NCBI GenBank assembly: GCA_021827225.1
Contig: JAKAXG010000229.1
Coordinates: 1-6,904 of the forward strand
Origin: Actinomycetes bacterium
GTDB taxonomy: Bacteria > Actinomycetota > Acidimicrobiia > Acidimicrobiales > Palsa-688
DNA length: 6,904 nucleotides
Reading direction: 5' to 3'
The notes beneath the pieces were generated by a model, which saw nothing but the letters and a program-made list of their open reading frames with translations, was not told the origin of the DNA and made no database searches. The position numbers and the translations under genes were made by a program. Positions 1 to 6,287 of the stretch are shown here, one piece after another; positions within the stretch are counted from its first letter, which is position 1; each line of letters opens with the position of its first letter.

Positions 1-404
1 CAACCGGCAAGTTGTCGATCATCATTTTCAGCGGCACCGCTGACAAATTCATCCCGCTCGGAGTCCTCACCCAGGCCGCCGCGGCCATGGGCATGGAGGT
101 GTCGGTATTCGTCACCGGGTTCGCGCTGAACGGCTTCACCAGGGAACACCACGACATGCCGTTCCCGGCGGAGTTCGAGGCGATGGCCCCGGCGCTGGCC
201 GAGGGCATGCAGGCCGGCCACGTGGCCAGCTGGGATCAGATGCTGCGCCAGGCCAAGGACCTGGGGGCCAGGGTGTACGCCTGCTCGATGATGAGCCAGG
301 TCATGGGGCTCGAGCGGGACGACTTCAACGACCTGGTCGACGACATCGTCGGAGCCGCCACCTTCCTGCAGATGGCCGAGGGCGGCCAGACACTGTTCAT
401 CTGA
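1..404 (+). CDS. DsrE-family (DsrE/DsrF/DrsH-like) sulfur-transfer protein, 5' partial
   Basis: The reading frame is open to the left edge. Codons before the TTG at 12 read T-G-K, giving GKLSIIIFSGTADKF, the usual first strand of this family, so the real start lies upstream and TTG 12 is not the start. DsrE-type proteins are small cytoplasmic persulfide carriers that exchange sulfane sulfur with TusA-like partners. Visible family features are the FSGTADK N-terminal strand and loop, the AAAAMGMEVSVF helix-strand, and the RVYACSMMSQVMG segment. That segment holds the single cysteine (codon 282-284), the likely persulfide site. DsrE3A-type proteins described from sulfur oxidisers carry a second cysteine a few residues later, which is absent here, so I assign only the broad DsrE_2 family. 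The next gene, a TusA homologue, starts 9 nt after the stop, which supports a sulfur-trafficking role. Family assignment is confident; the physiological partner is inferred. Confidence 0.85.
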   Translation, partial: TGKLSIIIFSGTADKFIPLGVLTQAAAAMGMEVSVFVTGFALNGFTREHHDMPFPAEFEAMAPALAEGMQAGHVASWDQMLRQAKDLGARVYACSMMSQVMGLERDDFNDLVDDIVGAATFLQMAEGGQTLFI

Positions 405-413
405 GAGGTCACG

Positions 414-665
414 ATGGCACAACAGGACACCACTCCCGCCCGGACCCTGGTCGACTCCCGGGGCTCCTCCTGCCCCGGCCCCATCACCGACCTGGCCATG
501 GCGTACCGCCGCTCCAAGATCGGCGACGTGATAGAGCTGCAGGCCACCGACCCGGGCGTGAAGCCCGACGTGAAGGCCTGGGCGACCAGGACCGGCAACC
601 GGATCGTCTCCATGGACGAGGCCGGCGGCACGATCACCGTCGTGATCGAGATCGTGAAGCGCTGA
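414..665 (+). CDS. TusA-family sulfur carrier protein
   Basis: This 83-residue protein has the length and layout of TusA/SirA proteins: a short N-terminal tail, the strand TLVDSRG, then the signature SSCPGPITDLAMA, in which Cys20 of CPGP is the conserved persulfide-bearing cysteine. Next comes a helix rich in basic residues (YRRSKIGD), the strand VIELQATDPGVKPDVKAW, and a C-terminal strand ending ITVVIEIVKR. TusA proteins are cytoplasmic and relay sulfane sulfur for tRNA thiolation and cofactor synthesis, or between sulfur-oxidation enzymes. A GAGAGG ribosome binding site (403-408), overlapping the upstream stop codon, lies 5 nt before the ATG and supports this start. It sits between a DsrE-family gene and a sulfide:quinone oxidoreductase-like gene, 1 nt from the latter, so dissimilatory or detoxifying sulfur relay is more likely than tRNA modification. 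The family call is firm; the pathway is inferred from context. Confidence 0.92.
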   Translation: MAQQDTTPARTLVDSRGSSCPGPITDLAMAYRRSKIGDVIELQATDPGVKPDVKAWATRTGNRIVSMDEAGGTITVVIEIVKR

Positions 666-666
666 G

Positions 667-1866
667 GTGAAGACCCGGATCCTGGTGGTCGGTGGCGGCA
701 GCGGGGGCACCATCCTGGCCAACTCGTTGAGCCCCAGCCACTTCGACGTGATGCTGGTGACGGCCGCCACGGAGCACATGTTCCAGCCGGGGCTGCTGTA
801 CGTCGCCACCCGCAACGCCGGGGGGAAGCTCACCCGGCCCGAGCGACGCCTGCTCCGCCGCCACGTCCGGCTCATCGAGTCCCGCGTGGATTCGATCGAT
901 CTGAACGAGCGGGTGGCCTCCACCTCAGACGGGGGCCTGCACTCCTACGACGAGGTGGTCCTGGCGACCGGCATCACGACCGATCCGGGCCAGATCCCCG
1001 GGCTGAGCGAGGTGAACGAGCGCTTCGGCGACTACCACTCGACCCTCGGGCAGGCCCGCAAGCTGTGGCGGACTCTTGACGCATTCAGGGGCGGCACCAT
1101 CGCGGTGGGCCAGTCGACCCCGATCTGCAAGTGCCCGCCGTCCCCGCTGGAGGGGGTTCTGCTCATCGACCGGCTGCTCAGGGAGAGAGGTCTGAGGGAG
1201 AGGTCCCGGCTGGTGTTCTTCACCCCCTACCCGCGCGCCTATTCGGCGGAGCCGATGAACCAGATCGTCGAGCCCATCCTGGAGCAGCGGGGCATCGAGA
1301 TCATGACCTTCTTCGACGTGGACCGCATCGATGCCGGGTCCGGAACCATCCGCTCGATCGAGGGCGACGAGATCCGCTGCGACATCCCAGTGGTGATCCC
1401 GCCGTTCATGGGGGCCGACATCCACTTCACCCCGGCCGAGGTGCTCGACCCGAGCCGGTTTGTGATCACCGATCGCTCCACGCTGAGGGTCAAAGGGGTC
1501 GAGCACGCCTATGCCATCGGGGATGGCAGCAACCTGCCGACGTCGAAGTCGGGCGTGGGCGCCCACCTGGAGGCCAAGGTCGTGGCCCGGGCCCTGGCCG
1601 GGCGGCCGGCAGTGTTCACCGGCCGCACCCACTGCCCGTTCGACACCGGGGACGGCCGGGGTACGTTCGTCACGAGCACCTATCAGGCGCCGACGGTGAG
1701 ATCCCGGCCCAGCCGGCTGAAGCACGCCATGAAGATGGCGTTCGCCCGGCTGTACTGGATCAGCCTGAGGGGCTGGCTGGATCCGGTCTTCGACGTCTAC
1801 TTCCGCCTCACCCGGCCGCCTGCGAGCACCCCGCCGGTGCACAGGCCCGAGGTGCCGGTGGGCTGA
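667..1866 (+). CDS. FAD-dependent sulfide:quinone oxidoreductase-like protein
   Basis: This 399-residue flavoprotein belongs to the two-dinucleotide-binding-domain oxidoreductases. Residues 4-16 (RILVVGGGSGGTI) form the GxGxxG FAD fold. VVLATGITTDPGQIPGL is the usual strand after the first domain, and YAIGDGSN (Asp286) binds the flavin ribityl chain. Sulfide:quinone oxidoreductases move electrons from sulfide to quinone at the membrane surface and leave polysulfide or sulfane sulfur. Cys154 and Cys156 in ICKCPPSPLE and Cys323 in HCPFDTGDGRGTFVTSTY fall where the central and C-terminal redox cysteines of such enzymes are expected. The first cysteine of classical three-cysteine enzymes is absent; Cys238 is the only other one. 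The tail (RLKHAMKMAFARLYWISLRGWLDP) is basic and amphipathic, fitting monotopic membrane attachment. The GTG start, 1 nt after the TusA stop, is needed to keep the first beta strand, and translational coupling is likely. Another substrate or acceptor within the family cannot be excluded. Confidence 0.8.
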   Translation: MKTRILVVGGGSGGTILANSLSPSHFDVMLVTAATEHMFQPGLLYVATRNAGGKLTRPERRLLRRHVRLIESRVDSIDLNERVASTSDGGLHSYDEVVLATGITTDPGQIPGLSEVNERFGDYHSTLGQARKLWRTLDAFRGGTIAVGQSTPICKCPPSPLEGVLLIDRLLRERGLRERSRLVFFTPYPRAYSAEPMNQIVEPILEQRGIEIMTFFDVDRIDAGSGTIRSIEGDEIRCDIPVVIPPFMGADIHFTPAEVLDPSRFVITDRSTLRVKGVEHAYAIGDGSNLPTSKSGVGAHLEAKVVARALAGRPAVFTGRTHCPFDTGDGRGTFVTSTYQAPTVRSRPSRLKHAMKMAFARLYWISLRGWLDPVFDVYFRLTRPPASTPPVHRPEVPVG

Positions 1867-1869
1867 GCA

Positions 1870-2313
1870 TCAGGCTTCCTCGGCGTCGACCGAGGTGAAG
1901 GTGTGGAGCCGCACGACGATCCCGTCCGGGTCGGGGAGGTCGAGGTACCAGCCGAGGTGCCCCTGGCTGATGGCGGTGTGGGCCTCACCGATGGCGTCGA
2001 GCTGGCCGGCGGCGTCCTCCAGCGCCGCCCGGTCGGCGACGGCGAGGACGCAGGTGACGAAGCCCCGCATGGCAGCGGCCCGCGGCGGGTCCTGGTGCAG
2101 GCCCAGCACCGCCCCGCTGGGGTGGCGCAGCACCACGCCTATCACGCCGGCCGCCTCCTCGAGGTCTAGGAGCGGCTCGAAGGCCAGCACCGACATGTAC
2201 CAGTCACGGCTGACCCACGAATCGGATACGGGTATCCGCACATCGTGGACGCCGAGGATCAGCTCGGAGAAAGGCTGGTCCGGGGATTCGATGTGCTCGC
2301 GGCCCGCTGTCAC
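1870..2313 (-). CDS. VOC-superfamily (glyoxalase/bleomycin-resistance/dioxygenase fold) protein
   Basis: This 147-residue protein matches one VOC unit made of two beta-alpha-beta-beta-beta modules. Module one runs from VHDVRIPVSD (22-31) through the helix SRDWYMSVLAFEP to LRHPSGAVLGLHQ. Module two starts at FVTCVLAVADRAALED and ends at GWYLDLPDPDGIVVRLHTF (121-139), the typical closing hairpin. VOC proteins include glyoxalases, ring-cleaving dioxygenases, epimerases and drug-binding proteins. Only His73 of GLHQ sits at a usual metal-ligand position: Asp24 occupies the usual first-strand histidine position and Arg135 the usual C-terminal glutamate position. By eye this argues against a standard metalloenzyme and for ligand binding or altered chemistry. 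The GTG at 2313 is the first good start before the fold; no ribosome binding site is evident. It converges on the oxidoreductase gene with 3 nt between stops and is divergent from the DUF2142 gene. Substrate unknown. Confidence 0.8.
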   Translation of the reverse strand: MTAGREHIESPDQPFSELILGVHDVRIPVSDSWVSRDWYMSVLAFEPLLDLEEAAGVIGVVLRHPSGAVLGLHQDPPRAAAMRGFVTCVLAVADRAALEDAAGQLDAIGEAHTAISQGHLGWYLDLPDPDGIVVRLHTFTSVDAEEA

Positions 2314-2377
2314 CGGGCAATTCTCGCCGATGGAGGCGGCAGCGGGGAGGGCCCGTCGGCTCTGCGTCTCTGACCAC

Positions 2378-2411
2378 TTTGCCGGTCCTCACTGAACGTA
2401 GTATCACCACA
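2378..2411 (+). promoter_or_regulatory. Candidate promoter for a leaderless DUF2142 transcript
   Basis: TAGTAT at 2399-2404 fits the actinobacterial -10 pattern TAnnnT and is followed by exactly 7 nt before the GTG at 2412. Transcription would therefore begin at or next to the start codon, a common arrangement in actinobacteria. The upstream TTTGCC/TTGCCG (2378-2384) is a poor -35 at a short 14-15 nt spacing. The hexamer stands out as AT-rich in GC-rich DNA and lies in the gap between divergent genes. No ribosome binding site precedes the GTG, which fits the leaderless reading. On the opposite strand only a weak GAGAAT lies just upstream of the VOC gene start. Confidence 0.4.
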
Positions 2412-4025
2412 GTGCGTGCCGCGGGAAGCAGCGCCTGGAGGACATCCGGAAAAAGAGCCCGGCGCTTCGGGTGGCCGTTCGCCGTGAGCTTCACGCTGTT
2501 CGTGTTCCTGGGCGGGATGTGGAGCCTGGCGACGCCGCTCAACGGCGCTCCCGACGAGTTGGCGCAGACCATCAAGGCGGCCGCGCTGGTCCGGGGCCAG
2601 TGGATCGGCGTGCGCCAGCCCGGCGACCGCAGGGCGTTCACCACCGTGCAGGTCCCGGCGGTCTTCGCCGACTTCGGGAATGCCGACTGCGTGAGGGGCC
2701 ACCCGGCGGTCCCGGCCGGGACCTGCCCCGTCACCCCCGGGTCGAGCCGGGTGGTGCCGGCCGCCACCTACGTGGGCCACTACCCGCCGCTGTACTACCT
2801 GTTGGTGGGCTGGCCGTCGTTGCTGGCGACCCGCAGTTCCATCTACCTGATGAGGGCGGCGAGCGTGGTGGTGAACTCGCTGTTCCTGGCCGTGGCCGTG
2901 GCCGTGGCGTGGCGCTGGTCCCGCTCCCGGGTCCTGGTAGCGGCCCTGGGCGTGGCCATCACCCCCATGGCCGTGTTCCTGTCGGGGGTGATAAACCCGA
3001 GCGGTCTGGAGACAACCGCCGCCGTCGCCATGTGGACGGCCGGGGCGGTGATGGTCGTCGACACGCCGGATCACCCACCGCCCGGGCTGGTGGCCGTCCT
3101 CACCGCCGCCGTGTGCGTCGAGTTGCTGGTCCGGGGGGACTCACCACTGTGGCCGGTTGCCGCCCTGCTGGTGATGATCCCGCTGGGGTGGGGCCGGTTC
3201 CGGCTGTGGGCCTTCCTGTCCCGCCGGGCGTTCTGGCTCGGGGCGGCGGCGGCCGTGGCGTCCGGGGTGGCCGCCCTGGTCTGGCTGGTCGTCGGCCGGC
3301 CACTGACGGTGGCCTCTCTGGGGGCGGCTTTGCCGGGGACCCCCGGATCCGCCCTGGCCCGGACCGCCGTGGGCGACGCCGGCGCTTTACTCCATCAGAT
3401 GGTGGGGGTGTTCGGCTACCTGCACACGCCGTCACCGCTGTTCACCTACCTGGCGTGGGCGATGGCAGCCGGGGCCGTGGTGATGATGGCCGTGCTCGTG
3501 GGGGACCGGCGGGTGCTGGCCGGGCTGGCGGTGGCGGTGGTGCTGGCCGTGGGCGTGCCGTTCGGGGTGATCTTCTTCACCGCCCGCCAGAGCTCGCTGG
3601 ACCAGGGCCGGTACTTCCTGCCTCTGGTCGTGTCCATCCCCATCGTCTGCGGCGTGGGCGGCGCCCAACCCGGGCTTCCAGACAGAGCTGCTGCCAGATG
3701 GTCGGCGGTGGTGGTGGCCCTGGCCTGCGCCGGCCAGGCCGCAGCCGGGGTGTGGGCGTTGCGCCGGTACCTGGTGGGCGTGCGCGGGCCCCTGCTCCCC
3801 ACGGCCCGCGTGCCCGGGGCCTGGCATCCCCCCGTACCGGGCTGGAGCCTGGACCTGGGCTTCCTCGCCGGGTGGGCCGCCGTGGCCGCCCTGGCCCGGC
3901 TCGCCTCCCGGCCGGCGCCGGTCGGGAGGCCATCCCCGGCCGCGCACAGGGCCCGGCCGGAACCGGTGCAGGCGGCGCCGCTCTCCCCTTCTGCTCTATT
4001 GGCACAGGGGGAGCAGCCCGGCTGA
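2412..4025 (+). CDS. DUF2142-type polytopic membrane protein (probable GT-C-like, envelope glycan related)
   Basis: The frame encodes 537 residues from GTG 2412 and about 11-12 hydrophobic membrane segments. A short basic tail (GKRARRFGW) precedes TM1. The first outside loop then has PLNGAPDELAQTIKAAALVRG (Asp48, Glu49), the acidic pair typical of DUF2142 and other GT-C-fold membrane proteins. GHYPPLYYLLVGWPSLL (from His122-123) and DQGRYFLPLVVSIP (397-410) match other hallmark segments. GT-C proteins use polyprenyl-phosphate sugars and act outside the membrane on glycans or glycoproteins; activity for DUF2142 itself is generally inferred, not shown. The C-terminus (from about residue 497) is a Pro/Ala/Arg-rich cytoplasmic tail. 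A TTG at 2379 is in frame and would add 11 residues, but the -10-like hexamer and lack of any ribosome binding site favour GTG 2412. The family call is good; substrate unknown. Confidence 0.8.
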   Translation: MRAAGSSAWRTSGKRARRFGWPFAVSFTLFVFLGGMWSLATPLNGAPDELAQTIKAAALVRGQWIGVRQPGDRRAFTTVQVPAVFADFGNADCVRGHPAVPAGTCPVTPGSSRVVPAATYVGHYPPLYYLLVGWPSLLATRSSIYLMRAASVVVNSLFLAVAVAVAWRWSRSRVLVAALGVAITPMAVFLSGVINPSGLETTAAVAMWTAGAVMVVDTPDHPPPGLVAVLTAAVCVELLVRGDSPLWPVAALLVMIPLGWGRFRLWAFLSRRAFWLGAAAAVASGVAALVWLVVGRPLTVASLGAALPGTPGSALARTAVGDAGALLHQMVGVFGYLHTPSPLFTYLAWAMAAGAVVMMAVLVGDRRVLAGLAVAVVLAVGVPFGVIFFTARQSSLDQGRYFLPLVVSIPIVCGVGGAQPGLPDRAAARWSAVVVALACAGQAAAGVWALRRYLVGVRGPLLPTARVPGAWHPPVPGWSLDLGFLAGWAAVAALARLASRPAPVGRPSPAAHRARPEPVQAAPLSPSALLAQGEQPG

Positions 4026-4152
4026 GCCGGCCCAATGCCGCTTCGCGGATGGTATCGCGCAGGCCCGCAGAACCGGTGGAGCACAGGCTCGCCGCTCTGG
4101 CCTGGAAGTCCGCTTCACGGAGAAAGTGCCCCTGGCAGAACGTCCGGCTGTC

Positions 4153-4159
4153 GGGGAGG
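4153..4159 (+). promoter_or_regulatory. Ribosome binding site deciding the start of the GGDEF-EAL gene
   Basis: GGGGAGG is a strong Shine-Dalgarno match. It abuts the ATG at 4160, leaving no spacer, but lies 9 nt before the in-frame GTG at 4169, a workable distance. This favours GTG 4169 as the start. An in-frame ATG at 4049 has no such site, and the residues it would add (Arg/Ser/Ala/Pro-rich) look non-coding. The 143-nt gap after the DUF2142 stop holds no other recognisable feature. Confidence 0.5.
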
Positions 4160-4168
4160 ATGGCAGCC

Positions 4169-6256
4169 GTGCAGTTGGACGACCGGCCCGGGGAAGCTTC
4201 GGTTCCGGTCCCGAAAGCCGCGTCCCGCAACTCCCGGCTGTCGGGGGCCGGCCTGATGTTCCTGTGGGTGGCCGGCCTGGTACTGGTGGGCATTCTGACC
4301 GGGCCGAAGGTGTCACTGGTGGTCCTGTTCGCCGCCGGACCGCTCATCGCGTGCGCGTTCCTGCCGCCGGCGGCCACGGCGGCGGCGGCGGCCATGGCCG
4401 TCGTGTTCACCGCCGTGTTCGGAGGCTGGCACCACCGGTGGCACACCGAGCAGCAGGTCCTGCAGACCGTCGACGTGCTCCTGATCGGGGCCATCGCGGT
4501 GGGGGTGGCCGTCGTGCGGGGCCGCCGGGAACGGCTCTTCACCAGGCTGGTCGAGGCGGAGGCCGACGCCAGGCGGGCCGCTGATGCGGCCGGCGCCCAG
4601 TTCAGCGCGGCGTTCGACCGGGCCCCCGTCGGCGTCGCCCTGGTGGACGCGGACCGGACCATCGTGAGAGCCAACCCGGCCCTGGCCGAGCTGACCGGGC
4701 TCGGCCCCGGCGACCTGGTCGGCATGTCGTGCGAGGACCTCTCGGTGGGCCGGCCGGGAGAGGCCGCGCCGCCCGCCGCCGACCCGGCCGGAACCAGCGC
4801 CTCGGTGGACCGCCGGGAGATCCAGATTCTCGCGGCCGGCGGGCAGGCCCGCTGGGTGGCCTGCAGCGTGGCCCGGGTGGACGGGATCGCCGGGGTGCAC
4901 GCCGTCGAGCACGTCGAGGACATCCACGACCGCAAGGTCTACGAGGAGAGGCTGCAGTTCCTGGCCGACCGCGACGCTCTCACCGGGCTGTTCAACCGCC
5001 GCCGCTTCTACGAGGAGCTGCGCCGCCAGTCCGCTCTGGAGCGCCGCTACGGGGGCCGCAGCACCGTGATGCTCCTGGACCTCGACGGCTTCAAGTACGT
5101 CAACGACACGCTCGGTCACGCCACCGGTGACCGGCTGATGCAGGTCATCGCCGCCAAGATGAGCGGCCGCCTGCGGGAGAGTGACGTCCTGGCCCGGCTG
5201 GGCGGCGACGAGTTCGGGATCCTGCTGGCGGGGGCCCCGGTGGAGCAGGCGGAGGCGGTGGCGGAGTCACTGCTCGACAGCGTGCGGCACGCCGAGCTCC
5301 GCCACCGGGGGCAGCGGGTGCGCTGCACCGCCAGCATCGGCATGGTGGGTACCGACGCCGCCGGCTCCGACGTCGGCGACCTGATGGCCGACGCCGACCT
5401 GGCCATGTACGCGGCCAAGGACTCCGGGCGTGACACTTACGTCGCCTACGACCCCGAAGGCACCCACGCCACGCAGTCCCGCAGCCGCCTGTGCTGGATC
5501 GACCGGATCCGCAGCGCCATCGAGCACGGCTCGTTCGCCCTGCACGTCCAGCCGATCCTCGACCTTTCCAGCGGGGCCATCACCGGCGGGGAACTGCTGA
5601 TCCGCATGCGGGACGAGGACGGGCTGATCAGCCCCGACCGGTTCCTCCACATCGCCGAGCGCCACGGTCTGGCGCCGGCGATCGACCGCTTCGTCATAAC
5701 CCACGGGATGCGTCTGGCCGCGGAGCAGGACTTCCCTGCCGACTTCCGCTGGGAGATCAACCTCTCGGCCGACTCGCTGGGCGACCCGGATATCCCGGCG
5801 CTGATCGAGGCGACGCTCACCGAGACCGGCCTGGACCCGGCGTCGGTGGTGTTCGAGATCACCGAGACGACCGCTATAGCCAACATGGACAACTCGCAGG
5901 CCTTCGCCGCCCGCATAACCGCCATGGGTTGCGAGTTCGCCCTCGACGACTTCGGGGCGGGCTACGGGTCGTTCTACTGGTTGAAGCACCTGCCGGCGTC
6001 GTATGTGAAGATCGACGGTGAGTTCATCCGGCAGCTCACGACCAGCGGGGTCGACCGGGTGATCGTGCAGGCGGTGGTGGACGCCGCCCGCAAGCTCGGC
6101 AAGCAGACCATCGCCGAGTACGTCACGGATTCCGCCACGCTCGACCTGCTGCGCGAGCTGCGGGTCGATCACGCCCAGGGCTACCACATCGGCCGCCCCG
6201 AGGAACTCGGCACCCAGGACTTCGTGCCGCTCGGCAGGGATCCGGAGCCGGTCTGA
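4169..6256 (+). CDS. Membrane-anchored PAS-GGDEF-EAL cyclic-di-GMP cyclase/phosphodiesterase
   Basis: About 695 residues. Four hydrophobic segments (about 27-43, 48-65, 68-84, 101-116) lead into a charged linker helix (RGRRERLFTRLVEAEADARR), a PAS domain (about 144-262, AAFDRAPVGVALVDADRTIV), GGDEF (about 265-430) and EAL (about 445-690). GGDEF makes c-di-GMP: DALTGLFNRRRF (269-280), LDLDGFKYVNDTLGH and intact GGDEF (345-349) are present. RESD (336-339), five residues upstream, is the product-inhibition I-site. EAL hydrolyses c-di-GMP: Glu475 (in ELL rather than EAL), Asn531, Glu563/Glu566 in EITE, Asp593/Asp594 in DDFGAGYG, Lys614, Glu650 and Gln670 match the catalytic set. One usual glutamate (AEGVE or AEFVE) is Thr653 here (AEYVTD). 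Both activities are therefore plausible, with PAS and membrane region as inputs. The start follows the ribosome binding site; ATG 4160 would add three residues. Which activity dominates cannot be read from sequence. Confidence 0.93.
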   Translation: MQLDDRPGEASVPVPKAASRNSRLSGAGLMFLWVAGLVLVGILTGPKVSLVVLFAAGPLIACAFLPPAATAAAAAMAVVFTAVFGGWHHRWHTEQQVLQTVDVLLIGAIAVGVAVVRGRRERLFTRLVEAEADARRAADAAGAQFSAAFDRAPVGVALVDADRTIVRANPALAELTGLGPGDLVGMSCEDLSVGRPGEAAPPAADPAGTSASVDRREIQILAAGGQARWVACSVARVDGIAGVHAVEHVEDIHDRKVYEERLQFLADRDALTGLFNRRRFYEELRRQSALERRYGGRSTVMLLDLDGFKYVNDTLGHATGDRLMQVIAAKMSGRLRESDVLARLGGDEFGILLAGAPVEQAEAVAESLLDSVRHAELRHRGQRVRCTASIGMVGTDAAGSDVGDLMADADLAMYAAKDSGRDTYVAYDPEGTHATQSRSRLCWIDRIRSAIEHGSFALHVQPILDLSSGAITGGELLIRMRDEDGLISPDRFLHIAERHGLAPAIDRFVITHGMRLAAEQDFPADFRWEINLSADSLGDPDIPALIEATLTETGLDPASVVFEITETTAIANMDNSQAFAARITAMGCEFALDDFGAGYGSFYWLKHLPASYVKIDGEFIRQLTTSGVDRVIVQAVVDAARKLGKQTIAEYVTDSATLDLLRELRVDHAQGYHIGRPEELGTQDFVPLGRDPEPV

Positions 6257-6287
6257 CCCGGGCCCCCACGGACCTCAGGTCAGGACC
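6250..6287. terminator. Imperfect inverted repeat across convergent stop codons, possible bidirectional terminator
   Basis: GGTCTGACC (6250-6258) can pair with GGTCAGGACC (6278-6287), giving nine base pairs with one bulged G, around a loop of about 19 nt. A smaller near-palindrome, GACCTCAGGTC (6271-6281), overlaps the right arm and would compete with it. The structure covers the stop codons of both converging genes and the 18-nt gap between them. No T-tract follows on either strand, so classical intrinsic termination is not supported, although actinobacterial terminators often lack one. Confidence 0.3.

Noticed and set aside
925..1842. Long minus-strand open frame (about 305 residues) opposite the SQR-like gene.
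   Set aside because: Low-complexity Arg/Gly/Pro/His composition and full overlap with a well-supported flavoprotein; an antisense shadow of high-GC coding DNA.
1861..1875. Small hairpin GGCTGA-GCA-TCAGGC between the SQR-like and VOC genes.
   Set aside because: The symmetry comes mostly from facing TGA and TCA stop codons 3 nt apart; five pairs with a mismatch and no T-tract is too weak to call a terminator.
2889..2911. Short tandem-like run of GTGGCC units.
   Set aside because: It encodes an Ala/Val membrane helix (AVAVAVAW) in the DUF2142 protein; codon bias explains the repetition.
2471..4168. An open plus-strand frame continuing upstream of the GGDEF-EAL gene, which would make a protein of about 1261 residues.
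   Set aside because: It lies out of frame over the DUF2142 gene, reads as Gly/Arg/Pro/Ala-rich sequence without domains, and is a by-product of high GC. The real gene starts near 4160-4169.
4364..4396. GCG/GCC-rich run resembling a trinucleotide repeat.
   Set aside because: It encodes the Ala-rich third membrane segment of the GGDEF-EAL protein and is not a perfect repeat.
3577..4935. Long minus-strand open frame (about 452 residues) across the DUF2142 end and the GGDEF-EAL start.
   Set aside because: Ser/Arg/Pro/Ala-rich without recognisable domains, and crosses two real genes on the opposite strand.
5267..6187. Minus-strand open frame (about 306 residues) opposite the EAL domain.
   Set aside because: The plus-strand frame has an essentially complete catalytic EAL set; the antisense frame is a composition artefact.
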